A stretch of 64,000 nt of DNA, taken from Candidatus Peribacteria bacterium (GTDB lineage: Bacteria > Patescibacteriota > Gracilibacteria > UBA1369 > LOWO2-01-FULL-3). How positions within the stretch are numbered: position 1 is the stretch's first letter; the number at the start of each line of letters is the position of its first letter. Made by a program: the position numbers and the translations under genes. The notes below the pieces were generated by a model. It did not search any database. It was not told where the DNA came from and saw only the letters and a program-made list of their open reading frames with translations. Positions 42,403 through 51,162 of this stretch are shown here, one piece after another. The stretch is taken from positions 1-64,000 of the forward strand of contig CALREX010000005.1 in NCBI GenBank assembly GCA_943356465.1, written 5' to 3'.

Positions 42403-44403
42403 CTACTTTGCCAATTCCTTGATTTTGCTTACGTCAAGAGTTTGCAACTGCAATGTTTCGTAGGCGTATTCTACGATTTTTGCAGTTTCGGCGCGGTTTA
42501 TATTATCATCAGGTCTGTACATTCCTGTTGCAGAATCGCCGCTAACAATTTTGTAATCTTTCAATGTTTCTATGTAGTTGAAATATTCATTTGATGTATC
42601 AACATCCCCAAAGCTTGAGCTTGAATGTGATGTAGGTGTTTTTAGCGTAGCTTCGACAATCAATTTTGCCATTTCTCCACGTGTGATTAATTTATCAGGA
42701 TCTAGCAATGTGATGCCCAATTCTTCAGCTTTTGCGTAATATCCTTTTGCCCAATGATTTTTCGCACCTGCATACGAGGTTTCACCTTGTGACTGTCCAA
42801 ATCCAAATCTTTCAAGTGTGATTTTTAATGTTTCCGCAAAAGTAATTCTGTCTGCACCCGCAAACCTATCCCCTTCTTTTCCTTTCAAAAAGTTTTTCAT
42901 GCCTTCAACAGGCTCATAATACCAGTCGCTGTCATCGTAATCTTTAAATGAAACTATCCCATTTGTGTATTTCGATTCTTTTGAGTCCTGCTTGAGTGCA
43001 TCTAATTCTGATGATAAATCTTCAAGTGAAAGAGACCCATCACGAACTTTTCCAAGCATTTTTATTAACTTTTTCGATGCATCTCCGAAATAATTGTATC
43101 CAAGAATTGCATCCTTATAATCAGCAATTTTGCTGTTTGTTTTTAAAATTTCTTCATATACATTTGATAGATCATTTTTGTCTTTCAAAAAGTCGCCCTG
43201 CATCGTCTCAGGGACTTTGTCTAATATTTTCATTGTTTTTTCCGCCAACACAGGATCTGAAGCTAAAATTTCTTTTATCATATCAGGATTTGCCGCAAGA
43301 ATTGTTTTAACCAATTCCATTTGCTTTGCATAGCTCATATCTGCTGATATTTCAGTAAACTTTGTGTCGACTTGTTTATCAAATCCCATACTTTCAAATT
43401 TTGGTTTTGGTCTTCCAAATAAATCTTCGGCTTTCATCATCAATTGATTTAATTTGTCTTGCGCATCATGAACCGCTTTATCGTCTCCTTTATCTTGAGC
43501 AGCTTTACCGTCAGATATGATGCTTTCGGCTGCTTTTATCAGTTCATCAACTTTTGCTTTTTGGTCATCTGTCATATTTTTATATTCTTTTTCTTTCATC
43601 ATTTTTATGCCATTTTCCACATCATCAAACATTTGACCTGCCCATTTTTGTTCTTGTTTTGGTTGATACCATTGCCAAAAATCATCCATTATCATCCTCA
43701 AATCTTCCAAACTACTTCTTAGTGAATCTATAGTGTCCATATCGCTATTCGCAGTCATTGCATTTAAAAGATCGTTTTCCAAAGAAACATATTTCTCGTG
43801 ATTTGCAAAATATTCATCGATTTTTGCTTTTGTTTCTTTGTCTGCTGTCTTCGACTCTTTTGTCAGAAATTCTTTACTTTTGTCGAATTGTTTTTGATCC
43901 ATTGCTATTTCTTTTTTGAATCTTTCAATATATTTAGAGCTATCTTTGAAAGAGCTGTTATTGCAGTCTTTTCCTCCTCCTGATGAACAATCTGTTGCAT
44001 TATTTTGATCTTTTTTATCGTTGTTCCAATTCTTGTGATCACCGTTATCACTGTGATCAGTTTTATCTTCCTTACCGTCCCAGCATTTTCCGGAAGAATC
44101 ACAATTTGGATGATTTTTTTCATCTGTTGAATTATCCTTGAAATTGTCTTTCGAATTATCTTGCCAATTAGGCTTTTCGCAATTTCCACTTGTGTCGCAT
44201 TTCATATCAGTACTAGAAGTAGCTCCATCCTTTGTGGATTGATTGTCTATTGAACTGCCTTTTTGATCTGTGGAAGAAGTTGAAAAATCTGATGCCGAAC
44301 TTTCGCTTATGAATGCGGAAGTTTTGATTTCATTACTTTTGATAAAAGAACAGCCATTAATAAAAATCGCTGTTAATAGAAACAAAAGCGAAAGCTTTTT
44401 CAT
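42403..44403 (-). CDS. SLH-domain lipoprotein with charged low-complexity and helical regions
   Basis: 666 aa. Signal peptide with lipobox INGC (Cys at about residue 18). The segment 30-150 is low complexity, rich in S, D, N, K and T (STDQKGSSIDNQSTKDGATS). A helical, coiled-coil-like middle spans 150-470, and the C-terminus has SLH-type repeats (RFAGADRITFAETLKITLE, ITRGEMAKLIVEAT, YRPDDNINRAETAKIVEYA). It is probably bound to the membrane by lipid while the SLH region contacts the wall, an unusual double anchor. Confidence 0.8.
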   Translation of the reverse strand: MKKLSLLFLLTAIFINGCSFIKSNEIKTSAFISESSASDFSTSSTDQKGSSIDNQSTKDGATSSTDMKCDTSGNCEKPNWQDNSKDNFKDNSTDEKNHPNCDSSGKCWDGKEDKTDHSDNGDHKNWNNDKKDQNNATDCSSGGGKDCNNSSFKDSSKYIERFKKEIAMDQKQFDKSKEFLTKESKTADKETKAKIDEYFANHEKYVSLENDLLNAMTANSDMDTIDSLRSSLEDLRMIMDDFWQWYQPKQEQKWAGQMFDDVENGIKMMKEKEYKNMTDDQKAKVDELIKAAESIISDGKAAQDKGDDKAVHDAQDKLNQLMMKAEDLFGRPKPKFESMGFDKQVDTKFTEISADMSYAKQMELVKTILAANPDMIKEILASDPVLAEKTMKILDKVPETMQGDFLKDKNDLSNVYEEILKTNSKIADYKDAILGYNYFGDASKKLIKMLGKVRDGSLSLEDLSSELDALKQDSKESKYTNGIVSFKDYDDSDWYYEPVEGMKNFLKGKEGDRFAGADRITFAETLKITLERFGFGQSQGETSYAGAKNHWAKGYYAKAEELGITLLDPDKLITRGEMAKLIVEATLKTPTSHSSSSFGDVDTSNEYFNYIETLKDYKIVSGDSATGMYRPDDNINRAETAKIVEYAYETLQLQTLDVSKIKELAK

Positions 44404-44439
44404 ATTTGTTTTGGTTAAATATTTGTTTTGATCGTGTGT

Positions 44440-44468
44440 ATTTTAACATGTTTTCCTATTTCGGTCAA
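44440..44468 (-). promoter_or_regulatory. Promoter for the SLH lipoprotein
   Basis: On the minus strand TTGACC (44468-44463) and TAAAAT (44445-44440) are 17 nt apart, giving a leader of about 30 nt to ATG at 44403. It is divergent from the alr promoter. Confidence 0.75.
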
Positions 44469-44496
44469 CCGTCTGTTTTTGGGCTTTATTCGGCTT

Positions 44497-44525
44497 TTGA
44501 TGTATGTTTTCTTCGTTAATAAAAT
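44497..44525 (+). promoter_or_regulatory. Promoter for alr, start site near the ATG
   Basis: TTGATG at 44497-44502 and TAAAAT at 44520-44525 with a 17-nt spacer. The ATG lies only 3 nt after the -10 box, so the mRNA would be leaderless or nearly so. Confidence 0.65.
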
Positions 44526-44528
44526 TTT

Positions 44529-45665
44529 ATGGAAAATTTGGTTTGGGTGGAAATATCGAAAGACGCTCTTAAAGCAAACATAAAAACCTTTAGAAATCTT
44601 GTTGGAGAAAGCACTATTTTGGCTCCTTGTGTAAAGGCAAATGCTTATGGGCATGGACTTATCGAGACATCTAAAATTTTTCTTGAAAGTGGGTCAGACT
44701 GGCTTTGTGTGAATTCTTTATATGAGGCTCGTACACTCCGAGAGGCCGGTATTACTGCACCAATTTATGTGCTTGGATATATTGCACTTTCTGATCTTGA
44801 AGAGGTTTTGAATCTTGATCTAAGAATTGTTGTTTACAATAAAGAGACAGTTTATAGACTTGGAGAAATCGCTGATAGGTCAGGGAAAAAAGCAAAGATT
44901 CACATCAAAATTGAGACCGGAAATAACAGGCAAGGAGTTATCAAGGACGAAATTGTAGATTTTGTTCAATACATTTTGAGTTTCAAAAATCTTGAAATAG
45001 AAGGACTTTCTACACATTTTGCGAATATAGAAGACACAAAAGACCATTCTTATGCAGAAAATCAGCTAAAGAAATTTAATGAAATTGCGGCGATGGTTGA
45101 AAATTTGGGAATAAAAATTCCGTTAAAACATTCTGCAAATTCTGCCGCGACACTTCTCTTTCCGGAAACGCATTTTGAGATGGTTCGTCCAGGAATTGCG
45201 ACATATGGAATGTGGCCATCCGATGAGACTTTCTTGTCTTTTTCAAGTGAAAGAAAAATGAAAATTTCTCTTGCTCCCGCCATTTCTTGGAAAACGAAAA
45301 TTGCACAGATAAAAGTTATTCCGAATGGTGAATTTATAGGATATGGATGCACTTATAAGACAACTAGGGAAACAAAAATCGCGATTTTGCCTGTCGGATA
45401 TTACGACGGATATGATAGAGGGATTAGCAATTCTCATGTGCTAATTCATGGGAAAAGAGCCGCTCTTCGTGGAAGAGTTTGTATGAATATAATAATGGTC
45501 GACGTGACAGATATCCCTGAGGCAAGACTTGAAGAAGAGGTTGTTTTGCTTGGTAATGATGGAGATGAAGTTATTTCTGCTGAACAATTTGCGAAATGGG
45601 CTTCAACAATAAACTATGAAATCACAACAAGAATTAATGACAGAATTCCGCGAATTTATGTATAA
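44529..45665 (+). CDS. alr: Alanine racemase
   Basis: 378 aa, usual length. The PLP lysine lies in VKANAYGHG near residue 37, and the C-terminal domain has the region RGRVCMNIIMVDVTD with its catalytic Tyr upstream in GYGCTYKT. It makes D-Ala for peptidoglycan. ddl follows after 26 nt, so D-Ala and the D-Ala-D-Ala dipeptide are made by one transcription unit. It is divergent from the SLH lipoprotein gene. Confidence 0.95.
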   Translation: MENLVWVEISKDALKANIKTFRNLVGESTILAPCVKANAYGHGLIETSKIFLESGSDWLCVNSLYEARTLREAGITAPIYVLGYIALSDLEEVLNLDLRIVVYNKETVYRLGEIADRSGKKAKIHIKIETGNNRQGVIKDEIVDFVQYILSFKNLEIEGLSTHFANIEDTKDHSYAENQLKKFNEIAAMVENLGIKIPLKHSANSAATLLFPETHFEMVRPGIATYGMWPSDETFLSFSSERKMKISLAPAISWKTKIAQIKVIPNGEFIGYGCTYKTTRETKIAILPVGYYDGYDRGISNSHVLIHGKRAALRGRVCMNIIMVDVTDIPEARLEEEVVLLGNDGDEVISAEQFAKWASTINYEITTRINDRIPRIYV

Positions 45666-45691
45666 TAGTCCACGTATAATCTAAATAAATT

Positions 45692-46795
45692 ATGGCAAAA
45701 AAAATAAAAATAGGTGTCATATTTGGAGGGCAAAGTGGAGAACATGAGGTCTCTCTTGTTTCTGCTTCTGGCGTAATTTCAGCAATCTCTCCGAAGAAAT
45801 ATGACGTTATAGAAGTCGGAATCACTACTGACGGAAAATGGCTGACAGGAGCGAATTGTCTTGAATCTTTCAAAAAACATAATTTCAAAAATCTTAGCGA
45901 AATCACACTTTCTACAAATCCAAAAAAAATCGGATTTTACGTAAAAGATAAATTTTTTGGACTTGATATTGCTTTCCCGGTTTTGCATGGACCATACGGA
46001 GAAGATGGCACGATTCAGGGACTTTTCGACATTTTGCATATTCCTTATGTCGGATGTGGCGTTTTGGCGTCTTCAACTTCCATGGATAAACTTCAGACGA
46101 AGGCTTTGTGGGAAGCTGCAGGGTTAAAAGTCGTTCCATATATTGGGTTTAATAGAAAAGCTTGGAGACAAGAATCTGCAAAAATCGTTGAAGAAATAAA
46201 GAAAAAGATAGGTTTTCCGTGTTTTATTAAGCCGGCAAATATGGGATCTTCTGTTGGAATTTCAAAAGTAAAAGTTCTTGCAAATTTGAAAAAAGCTATC
46301 AATCTTGCATGTGAATTTGACAGTAGAATTCTTGTGGAAAAAGGGCTTAATGTAAGGGAAATCGAATGTGCGATACTTGGAAATGATTCTCCTATTGCAT
46401 CCCCTGTCGGAGAAGTAATTGTTGGTGGAGAATTTTATGATTTTTATGACAAATACGTAAATGGAGTTTCAAAAACTGAAATTCCAGCAAGGTTGGATAA
46501 AAAAGTTGCACAAGAAATCCAAAGAGTAAGCGTGGAAGCCTATAAACTGCTTGATTGTTCTGGACTTGCGAGAGTCGATTCTTTTATAGATTTGGATTCC
46601 GGTGACATTTATTTGAATGAAATTAATACAATGCCCGGCTTTACCAGCATAAGCATGTATCCGAAAATGATGGCTACATGCGGAATAAAGTATGCTGACT
46701 TAATAGATAAACTCATTTCGCTTGGTTTTGAAAGGTTTGAGGAGAAGCAAAAAAACAAAGTTACTTTTGAGAGTGGAACTGAGTGGTATCAGTGA
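45692..46795 (+). CDS. ddl: D-alanine-D-alanine ligase
   Basis: 367 aa. The N-terminal GVIFGGQSGEHEVSLVSA and the ATP-grasp signatures HGPYGEDGTIQG and ARVDSFIDLDSGDIYLNEINTMPGFT are intact, including the ligand-binding Asp, Glu and Asn near the C-terminus. It joins two D-Ala for the peptidoglycan pentapeptide. In the common dcw order ftsQ and ftsA follow ddl; here a two-gene insertion replaces ftsQ before ftsA. Confidence 0.95.
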   Translation: MAKKIKIGVIFGGQSGEHEVSLVSASGVISAISPKKYDVIEVGITTDGKWLTGANCLESFKKHNFKNLSEITLSTNPKKIGFYVKDKFFGLDIAFPVLHGPYGEDGTIQGLFDILHIPYVGCGVLASSTSMDKLQTKALWEAAGLKVVPYIGFNRKAWRQESAKIVEEIKKKIGFPCFIKPANMGSSVGISKVKVLANLKKAINLACEFDSRILVEKGLNVREIECAILGNDSPIASPVGEVIVGGEFYDFYDKYVNGVSKTEIPARLDKKVAQEIQRVSVEAYKLLDCSGLARVDSFIDLDSGDIYLNEINTMPGFTSISMYPKMMATCGIKYADLIDKLISLGFERFEEKQKNKVTFESGTEWYQ

Positions 46796-46811
46796 TAAAT
46801 AATAAATTTTT

Positions 46812-47170
46812 ATGAAATCACCCGACTCAGGAGAATTAGACCAAGAAAAACATGATTTGGCTAATAAGCTCACCTTATTGCGTGATGGTTATTCTGATGA
46901 GATTCCTGAACAAATCTTACGTGGTGGTGGACTATATAAAGTAAGGATTAACTGGTGGGCCGCTATTATTGGGCCGCTATTATTGGGCCGCTATATTTAG
47001 CGCTAGATCTTATTGCTGATCCATTAGTTAAGGCGGAATGCGAAAAGTTTTTAAATAAATATGCAGGGACTGATTACTGGAATAATTGTACGAATCGTAC
47101 GACTAGAGAAGACATTCAACATGCAAACAGAATTTTGAGTGATGTTATCAGCGATTTGGGTGAAGTATAA
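46812..47170 (+). pseudogene. Small membrane-associated protein gene, frameshifted by a 14-bp tandem duplication
   Basis: The first 62 codons (MKSPDSGELDQEKHD...) run into the repeat GGGCCGCTATTATT and then stop. The remaining part, LYLALDLIADPLVKAEC..., is open in another frame (46955-47170). Deleting one 14-bp unit rejoins the frames into a 114-aa protein with one short hydrophobic segment (about 48-63). Thus either a recent inactivating slippage or an on/off switch. Family not recognised. It sits between ddl and a toxin-like gene and ends before a hairpin repeat. Confidence 0.75.
46957..46994 (+). repeat. 14-bp tandem repeat, 2.7 copies, inside a coding gene
   Basis: Unit GGGCCGCTATTATT occurs twice in full (46957-46970, 46971-46984) and then 10 nt of a third. 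Fourteen is not a multiple of three, so each added or lost unit changes the reading frame of the gene around it. Removing one unit restores an open frame through the region. Confidence 0.92.
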
Positions 47171-47177
47171 CTACTGT

Positions 47178-47250
47178 ACAAAGAAAAAGCTTTCCGCCAG
47201 TTTGTGGTGTATGAACCATGGCCGAAAGTCCTTTTCCGTTAGAATAATAA
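47178..47250 (+). repeat. Hairpin repeat, copy 1
   Basis: AAGAAAAAGCTTTCCGCC...TGTGGTGTATGAACCATGGCCGAAAG...CTTTTCC. A nested hairpin with a TGGT/ACCA core closes below. The same element occurs at 47769-47840, and both are followed by AATAATA. It ends the frameshifted gene's unit. Terminator-like but with an extended conserved sequence. Confidence 0.8.
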
Positions 47251-47316
47251 TGATTTTTATGCAAAGTTCAAGAAAATAGATTTTAACTTTTTTTAATAAA
47301 AATTTAATCTTCGTCT

Positions 47317-47341
47317 GCTACGTTAACCGAAATAACGTAGC
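47317..47341 (+). promoter_or_regulatory. 9-bp inverted repeat just upstream of the start codon
   Basis: GCTACGTTA and TAACGTAGC are perfect 9-bp arms around a 7-nt loop, ending 5 nt before the ATG of the next gene. It could be an operator for an autoregulated gene, or an mRNA hairpin at the ribosome entry site. Confidence 0.6.
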
Positions 47342-47346
47342 GAAAA

Positions 47347-47769
47347 ATGACGAAAGTATATAAAACAAATTGTAAGAAACTTGCGGGAACAGATTTCAAA
47401 GAACTTCATCAAAAGACTTTAGACGTTTATAAGAAGATAAGGCGTAAAAGTAAAAGAAGGACGTACATAAGATCTGCATATTTCAAGAAAGACAAGATAT
47501 TTCTTGAACTTTTTTGGCAACATCTTTTTGATAAAGAAAATTGGAAGGACAGGGCTAGGAGGCTTCGGTATTTTCCTGCGGGGATAGACCTTATTCAAAA
47601 TACAAGATTTGATCCAAAATCGAAGGAAAATCCAAACAAGTCTGGTGAAATTTTTCATCGTTTTATCGGTATGACAAAAGAAAATGAACTATTTTGTGTG
47701 CAAATTAAGGAAAATAAGAAAAACAATCAAAAATTTTTGATATCAATTTTCCCAATTGTAAGTATATAA
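47347..47769 (+). CDS. Small basic protein, candidate BECR-fold nuclease (toxin-like)
   Basis: 140 aa, rich in Lys. The N-terminal half (LAGTDFKELHQKTLDVYKKI...) and the C-terminal half (EIFHRFIGMTKENELFCVQIKENKKNNQKFLISIFP) fit the general layout of small barnase-EndoU-ColicinE5-RelE-like nuclease domains, where a central His and a terminal S/T-x-x-P feature. The resemblance is from pattern memory. A palindrome precedes its ATG and a hairpin repeat follows its stop. No antitoxin-like gene on the same strand except the frameshifted one upstream. Confidence 0.5.
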   Translation: MTKVYKTNCKKLAGTDFKELHQKTLDVYKKIRRKSKRRTYIRSAYFKKDKIFLELFWQHLFDKENWKDRARRLRYFPAGIDLIQNTRFDPKSKENPNKSGEIFHRFIGMTKENELFCVQIKENKKNNQKFLISIFPIVSI

Positions 47770-47840
47770 AGAAAAAGGGCTCTCCGCTAAGTGTGGTGTA
47801 TAAACCACGGCCGAAAGCCTTTTCCATGTAAATAATAACA
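47769..47840 (+). repeat. Hairpin repeat, copy 2
   Basis: AAGAAAAAGGGCTCTCCGCTAAG...GTGGTGTATAAACCACGGCCGAAAGCCTTTTCC. It matches copy 1 at 47178-47250 over most of its length, with paired changes in the stem (TGTGGT...ACCATG versus GTGGT...ACCAC). It directly follows the stop of the toxin-like gene and is followed by AATAATA. Confidence 0.8.
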
Positions 47841-47961
47841 ATTTTGTAAAATAAATCAAGATTTTCTGTAAACAAATAGTTTAAATGGCTTTTTTGCGTT
47901 ACAACCTTGCTTTTTGTCCATATTTTTCGTATATTTTGTTAGTTAAAAATCAATAAAAAAT

Positions 47962-49218
47962 ATGTTCCGACTTTTTCGTGGAATAAAGAAGAAAACCAGC
48001 GACTCGTATTTTTTGGCGCTTGATATAGGCACCGATTTCGTGAAAGCGCTTGTTTGTGAGGCAAATGGCAAGAAAGGACGAATTCTTGGAGTCGGGAAAA
48101 AACAGCAAAAACTCGGAGATATGAATAGTGGTGTCGTCACAGATATCGCTTCTGTGATCGCAAATTGCCACAGCGCTATACGAGAAGCCGAGAATATGGC
48201 AAATGTTTCTACGAAGAAAATGATTCTTGGAATTTCCGGAGAACTTGTGAAAGGTGCGACAAATACAACAAGCTATATTCGACGTGATGCAAACAGCAAA
48301 ATCGATCTTTCAGAACTTAAAAATATCGTACACAAAGTCCAATGGAAAGCTTTTGACGCTGTCCGAAGCCAACTTTCACATGAGACTGGATACAGTGAAA
48401 TTGATGTAAAACTTGTAAATGCGGCGATTGTGGATGTGAGAATTGATGGATATAGGGTCACGAATCCGATTGGATTCCAAGGAAAGGAAGTCACTTTAAG
48501 TATTTTCAATGCGTTCGCTCCCCTAGTGCATTATGGTGCGCTTCAGACGATTGCGGCAGAAATAGACAAAGAACTTCTTGCCATTGCGGCTGAGCCTTAT
48601 GCTCTTACTCGTGCGCTTGGGTATGAAGATGGAGGGCAGTTTAGCGCTGTTTTTATTGATATTGGAGGTGGGACTACAAATGTTGCAGTTGTACGAAATG
48701 GCGCAGTAGAAGGCACAAAAATGTTTACAGTTGGTGGAAGAACTTTCACCAAAAGACTTTCTCAAAGTTTGAATATCGCCTACAAAGAGGCCGAAGAGAT
48801 AAAATTGGCTTACAGCAATGATAAACTCGAAAGGCAATCAAATAAAATAGTACGTGAAGCTATGAAGATCGATGCAGATGTTTGGCTTTCTGGTGTTGTT
48901 TTGACACTTGAAGATTTTGCCGAGCTTGATTCTCTTCCTTCAAAAGTGCTTCTTTCAGGCGGTGGTTCTCATTTGCCTGAGATAAAAGAGGCATTGGATA
49001 GCCGTGAATGGTATCAAGGCCTTCCTTTTACGAGAAAGCCACAAGTAAATTTTCTAAATACAAAACTTATCAGCAATTTGCTTGATGAGACAAAACTTCT
49101 AAAAGATCCTCAGGACGTTATGCCTATGGCTCTGGCAAACCTAGCGCTGGAGTTTATGAACGAAGAACAACTGCTTTCGAAAGTACTGAAAAAAGTTGTT
49201 CGCCTGATGCAAATATAA
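47962..49218 (+). CDS. ftsA: Cell division protein FtsA
   Basis: 418 aa. Actin-like fold: LALDIGTDFVKALVCE is the phosphate-1 motif, an SHS2-type insert follows (about 85-170), FIDIGGGTTNVAVV is the phosphate-2 motif, and LLSGGGSHLPEI is the adenosine motif. FtsA ties FtsZ to the membrane at the division site through a C-terminal amphipathic helix, here KVLKKVVRLMQI. PilM is a possible alternative for the fold, but the location after ddl supports FtsA. It is 192 nt after the toxin-like gene and is followed by the baseplate-J-like gene. Confidence 0.85.
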   Translation: MFRLFRGIKKKTSDSYFLALDIGTDFVKALVCEANGKKGRILGVGKKQQKLGDMNSGVVTDIASVIANCHSAIREAENMANVSTKKMILGISGELVKGATNTTSYIRRDANSKIDLSELKNIVHKVQWKAFDAVRSQLSHETGYSEIDVKLVNAAIVDVRIDGYRVTNPIGFQGKEVTLSIFNAFAPLVHYGALQTIAAEIDKELLAIAAEPYALTRALGYEDGGQFSAVFIDIGGGTTNVAVVRNGAVEGTKMFTVGGRTFTKRLSQSLNIAYKEAEEIKLAYSNDKLERQSNKIVREAMKIDADVWLSGVVLTLEDFAELDSLPSKVLLSGGGSHLPEIKEALDSREWYQGLPFTRKPQVNFLNTKLISNLLDETKLLKDPQDVMPMALANLALEFMNEEQLLSKVLKKVVRLMQI

Positions 49219-49234
49219 TTGCATAAAAAAATCA

Positions 49235-51079
49235 ATGAACGGTAAAAAAATAAAAAAAAGTGGCGATTTAGAGCCTCAGGATGAGGTAAAACAGGACGTA
49301 AGTGATTACATCGAAGAAGTTGAAAAGCCCGAACTCATTTCAAAAAAGAAAGTTTTGTATGCTGATATAGATGACGAAATCACAACTCTTTACGATAAAA
49401 TCCGTCCTCTAAAAATGAAGAATATTTATATTGTTGTTCCGCAAAGATCGATACTTTTTCAAAGTGTTGTAAATTTGAAAATTTTGAAAAGGAAAATGGA
49501 AGATGACGGTAAATTGCTGTATCTGATTACCAATGATAAAAATGGCATTTATATGGCTGCGCAGATCGGGATTCCTGTATATAACAGGGAAGCCGAAGGC
49601 AAGCCTGTGCTTTTTTCAACTGAAGTAACCGATGAAAAATTAAAAATTACGCCACTAAAAGCAAGCGTAAATTCTTTAGAAGAAGATGCTCCAACAAGGA
49701 TGTCTGAAAAGAAAATTTCCATAAGTGAGATTTTGCAAAAGTTCAAAGGATTCAAAAAAACTCTGGATATAAAAAAAATAGAATCACAACCAAAAAAAGA
49801 TAAACCAAAAAGTAAATTTGTTATTGTGGCGCCAAACAGGCAAGCCCTTATAGGGCTTATTGTCGCGACTCTTTGTGTATTGCTTGTTGTTGTATATATA
49901 GCTCTACCAGGCGTTACGATCTATGTAACTCCTGCCGCTAGTGTGCTTGAAAAATCAGTAAATATAACACTTGCCGATGCCCAAAAAAATGCTGCGGAAC
50001 TTCAAGCAAAGGATCCTCATATGATAGCAAGTTATCCTATCGAAACAACTGTCACAAAAACTATTACACATTATGCGACCGGCAAAAAAATATCAGAGAA
50101 AGGAGCTAATGCAAGCGGAAAAATCATGATATATAATTTATCAAATAATTCCTGGCCGCTAATAGCACAGACAAGATTTCAGACCAAAGAAGGAATTGTT
50201 TTCAGAATTCCAAATGGAACTACTGTTCCACCGGCATCGTCGACAGGTCCCGGGAAAATCGAGGCATTTGTGTCTGCCGATCCAACTGATGCATATGGAA
50301 GTATTGTTGGCGCAAAGGGAAATATCGGGCCTACAAGATTTTCTCTGCCAGGACTTAGAGATGACAGTAAATCAAAAATTTATGCAGAAAATACAGCTCC
50401 TATGGCCGGAGGTATCACAGATTATGTCAGTTTTGTTTCTGATAAAGATATTGAAGCCGCTAAATCAAGAGCAAAAGATGAGGTCTTGAAAGATGCAATA
50501 CAGGAATTGAAACTTGTAATGCAAGATAAAGCCAAGCTCGCAGGTGGAGATTCTTCAAAGTACAGTCTTCTAGAAGGCGATGGTGCTATAGAAATAGGTG
50601 ATGTGAGTATCAATGCGCCTACGGATATCACCAACAAGGAGATGAATCAATTTAATGTTACAGCAAATGTGCATGTAAAAGGGCTTTATTATGATTCCAA
50701 TGAAATGATTTCTATACTTGTGCAGGAGCTTGAGATGAAAAAAAGTCCGCAGAAGAAACTTCTTCGTATAAACGAGGATTCTTCAACTTATAGAATTTTC
50801 CAAAAAGACGCTGCTTCCGGTAAAGTAAAACTCACGGCTAATATCAAAGGTATAGAAGAGTATTCTATAGATCCTACTTCTGATAATGGAGCCAAATTCC
50901 TTGAAAAAATAAGACAGCATATTGTCGGGAAAAATATAACCGAGGCAAAAAATTATATTCAAAATCTTCCGGAAATAAATAAAGTCGAAATCGAAAGCTG
51001 GCCCGCTTGGGCGCCTACTATTCCAGGTTTGGCAGAAAATATAGATTTTCAGGTGAGGGATGCTGTAAATGCGGAGTAG
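49235..51079 (+). CDS. Membrane protein with baseplate-J-like extracytoplasmic domain
   Basis: 614 aa. The N-terminal ~180 residues form a cytoplasmic domain (IYIVVPQRSILFQSVVNLKI...). One membrane helix lies at about 210-230 (LIGLIVATLCVLLVVVYIAL). The outside region has features of the baseplate-J/gp47 fold (TVTKTITHYATGKKIS, SGKIMIYNLSNNSWPLIA, ADPTDAYGSIVGAKGNI). This architecture recurs in Patescibacteria; there is no phage cluster here. It starts 16 nt after ftsA and probably acts in envelope or division, but its role is unknown. Confidence 0.7.
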   Translation: MNGKKIKKSGDLEPQDEVKQDVSDYIEEVEKPELISKKKVLYADIDDEITTLYDKIRPLKMKNIYIVVPQRSILFQSVVNLKILKRKMEDDGKLLYLITNDKNGIYMAAQIGIPVYNREAEGKPVLFSTEVTDEKLKITPLKASVNSLEEDAPTRMSEKKISISEILQKFKGFKKTLDIKKIESQPKKDKPKSKFVIVAPNRQALIGLIVATLCVLLVVVYIALPGVTIYVTPAASVLEKSVNITLADAQKNAAELQAKDPHMIASYPIETTVTKTITHYATGKKISEKGANASGKIMIYNLSNNSWPLIAQTRFQTKEGIVFRIPNGTTVPPASSTGPGKIEAFVSADPTDAYGSIVGAKGNIGPTRFSLPGLRDDSKSKIYAENTAPMAGGITDYVSFVSDKDIEAAKSRAKDEVLKDAIQELKLVMQDKAKLAGGDSSKYSLLEGDGAIEIGDVSINAPTDITNKEMNQFNVTANVHVKGLYYDSNEMISILVQELEMKKSPQKKLLRINEDSSTYRIFQKDAASGKVKLTANIKGIEEYSIDPTSDNGAKFLEKIRQHIVGKNITEAKNYIQNLPEINKVEIESWPAWAPTIPGLAENIDFQVRDAVNAE

Positions 51080-51101
51080 GCGATTGATGGCTACTTAGCA
51101 T

Positions 51102-51130
51102 TTGTTATTTGTGTCATTTTGTGGTATAAT
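51102..51130 (+). promoter_or_regulatory. Promoter for the secreted repetitive protein
   Basis: TTGTTA at 51102-51107 and TATAAT at 51125-51130 are 17 nt apart, leaving a leader of about 25 nt. The -10 is consensus. Confidence 0.8.
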
Positions 51131-51162
51131 CTTGATAGATAAAAATCTAAAACAAAAACAAA

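Noticed and set aside
47178-47250. Calling the hairpin repeats integron attC sites
   Set aside because: No GTTRRRY/RYYYAAC core pair and no integrase in the window; only the arrangement is cassette-like.
49235-51079. Prophage or contractile injection system from the baseplate-J-like domain
   Set aside because: No tail tube, sheath, spike or capsid genes are adjacent, and the protein is membrane-anchored.
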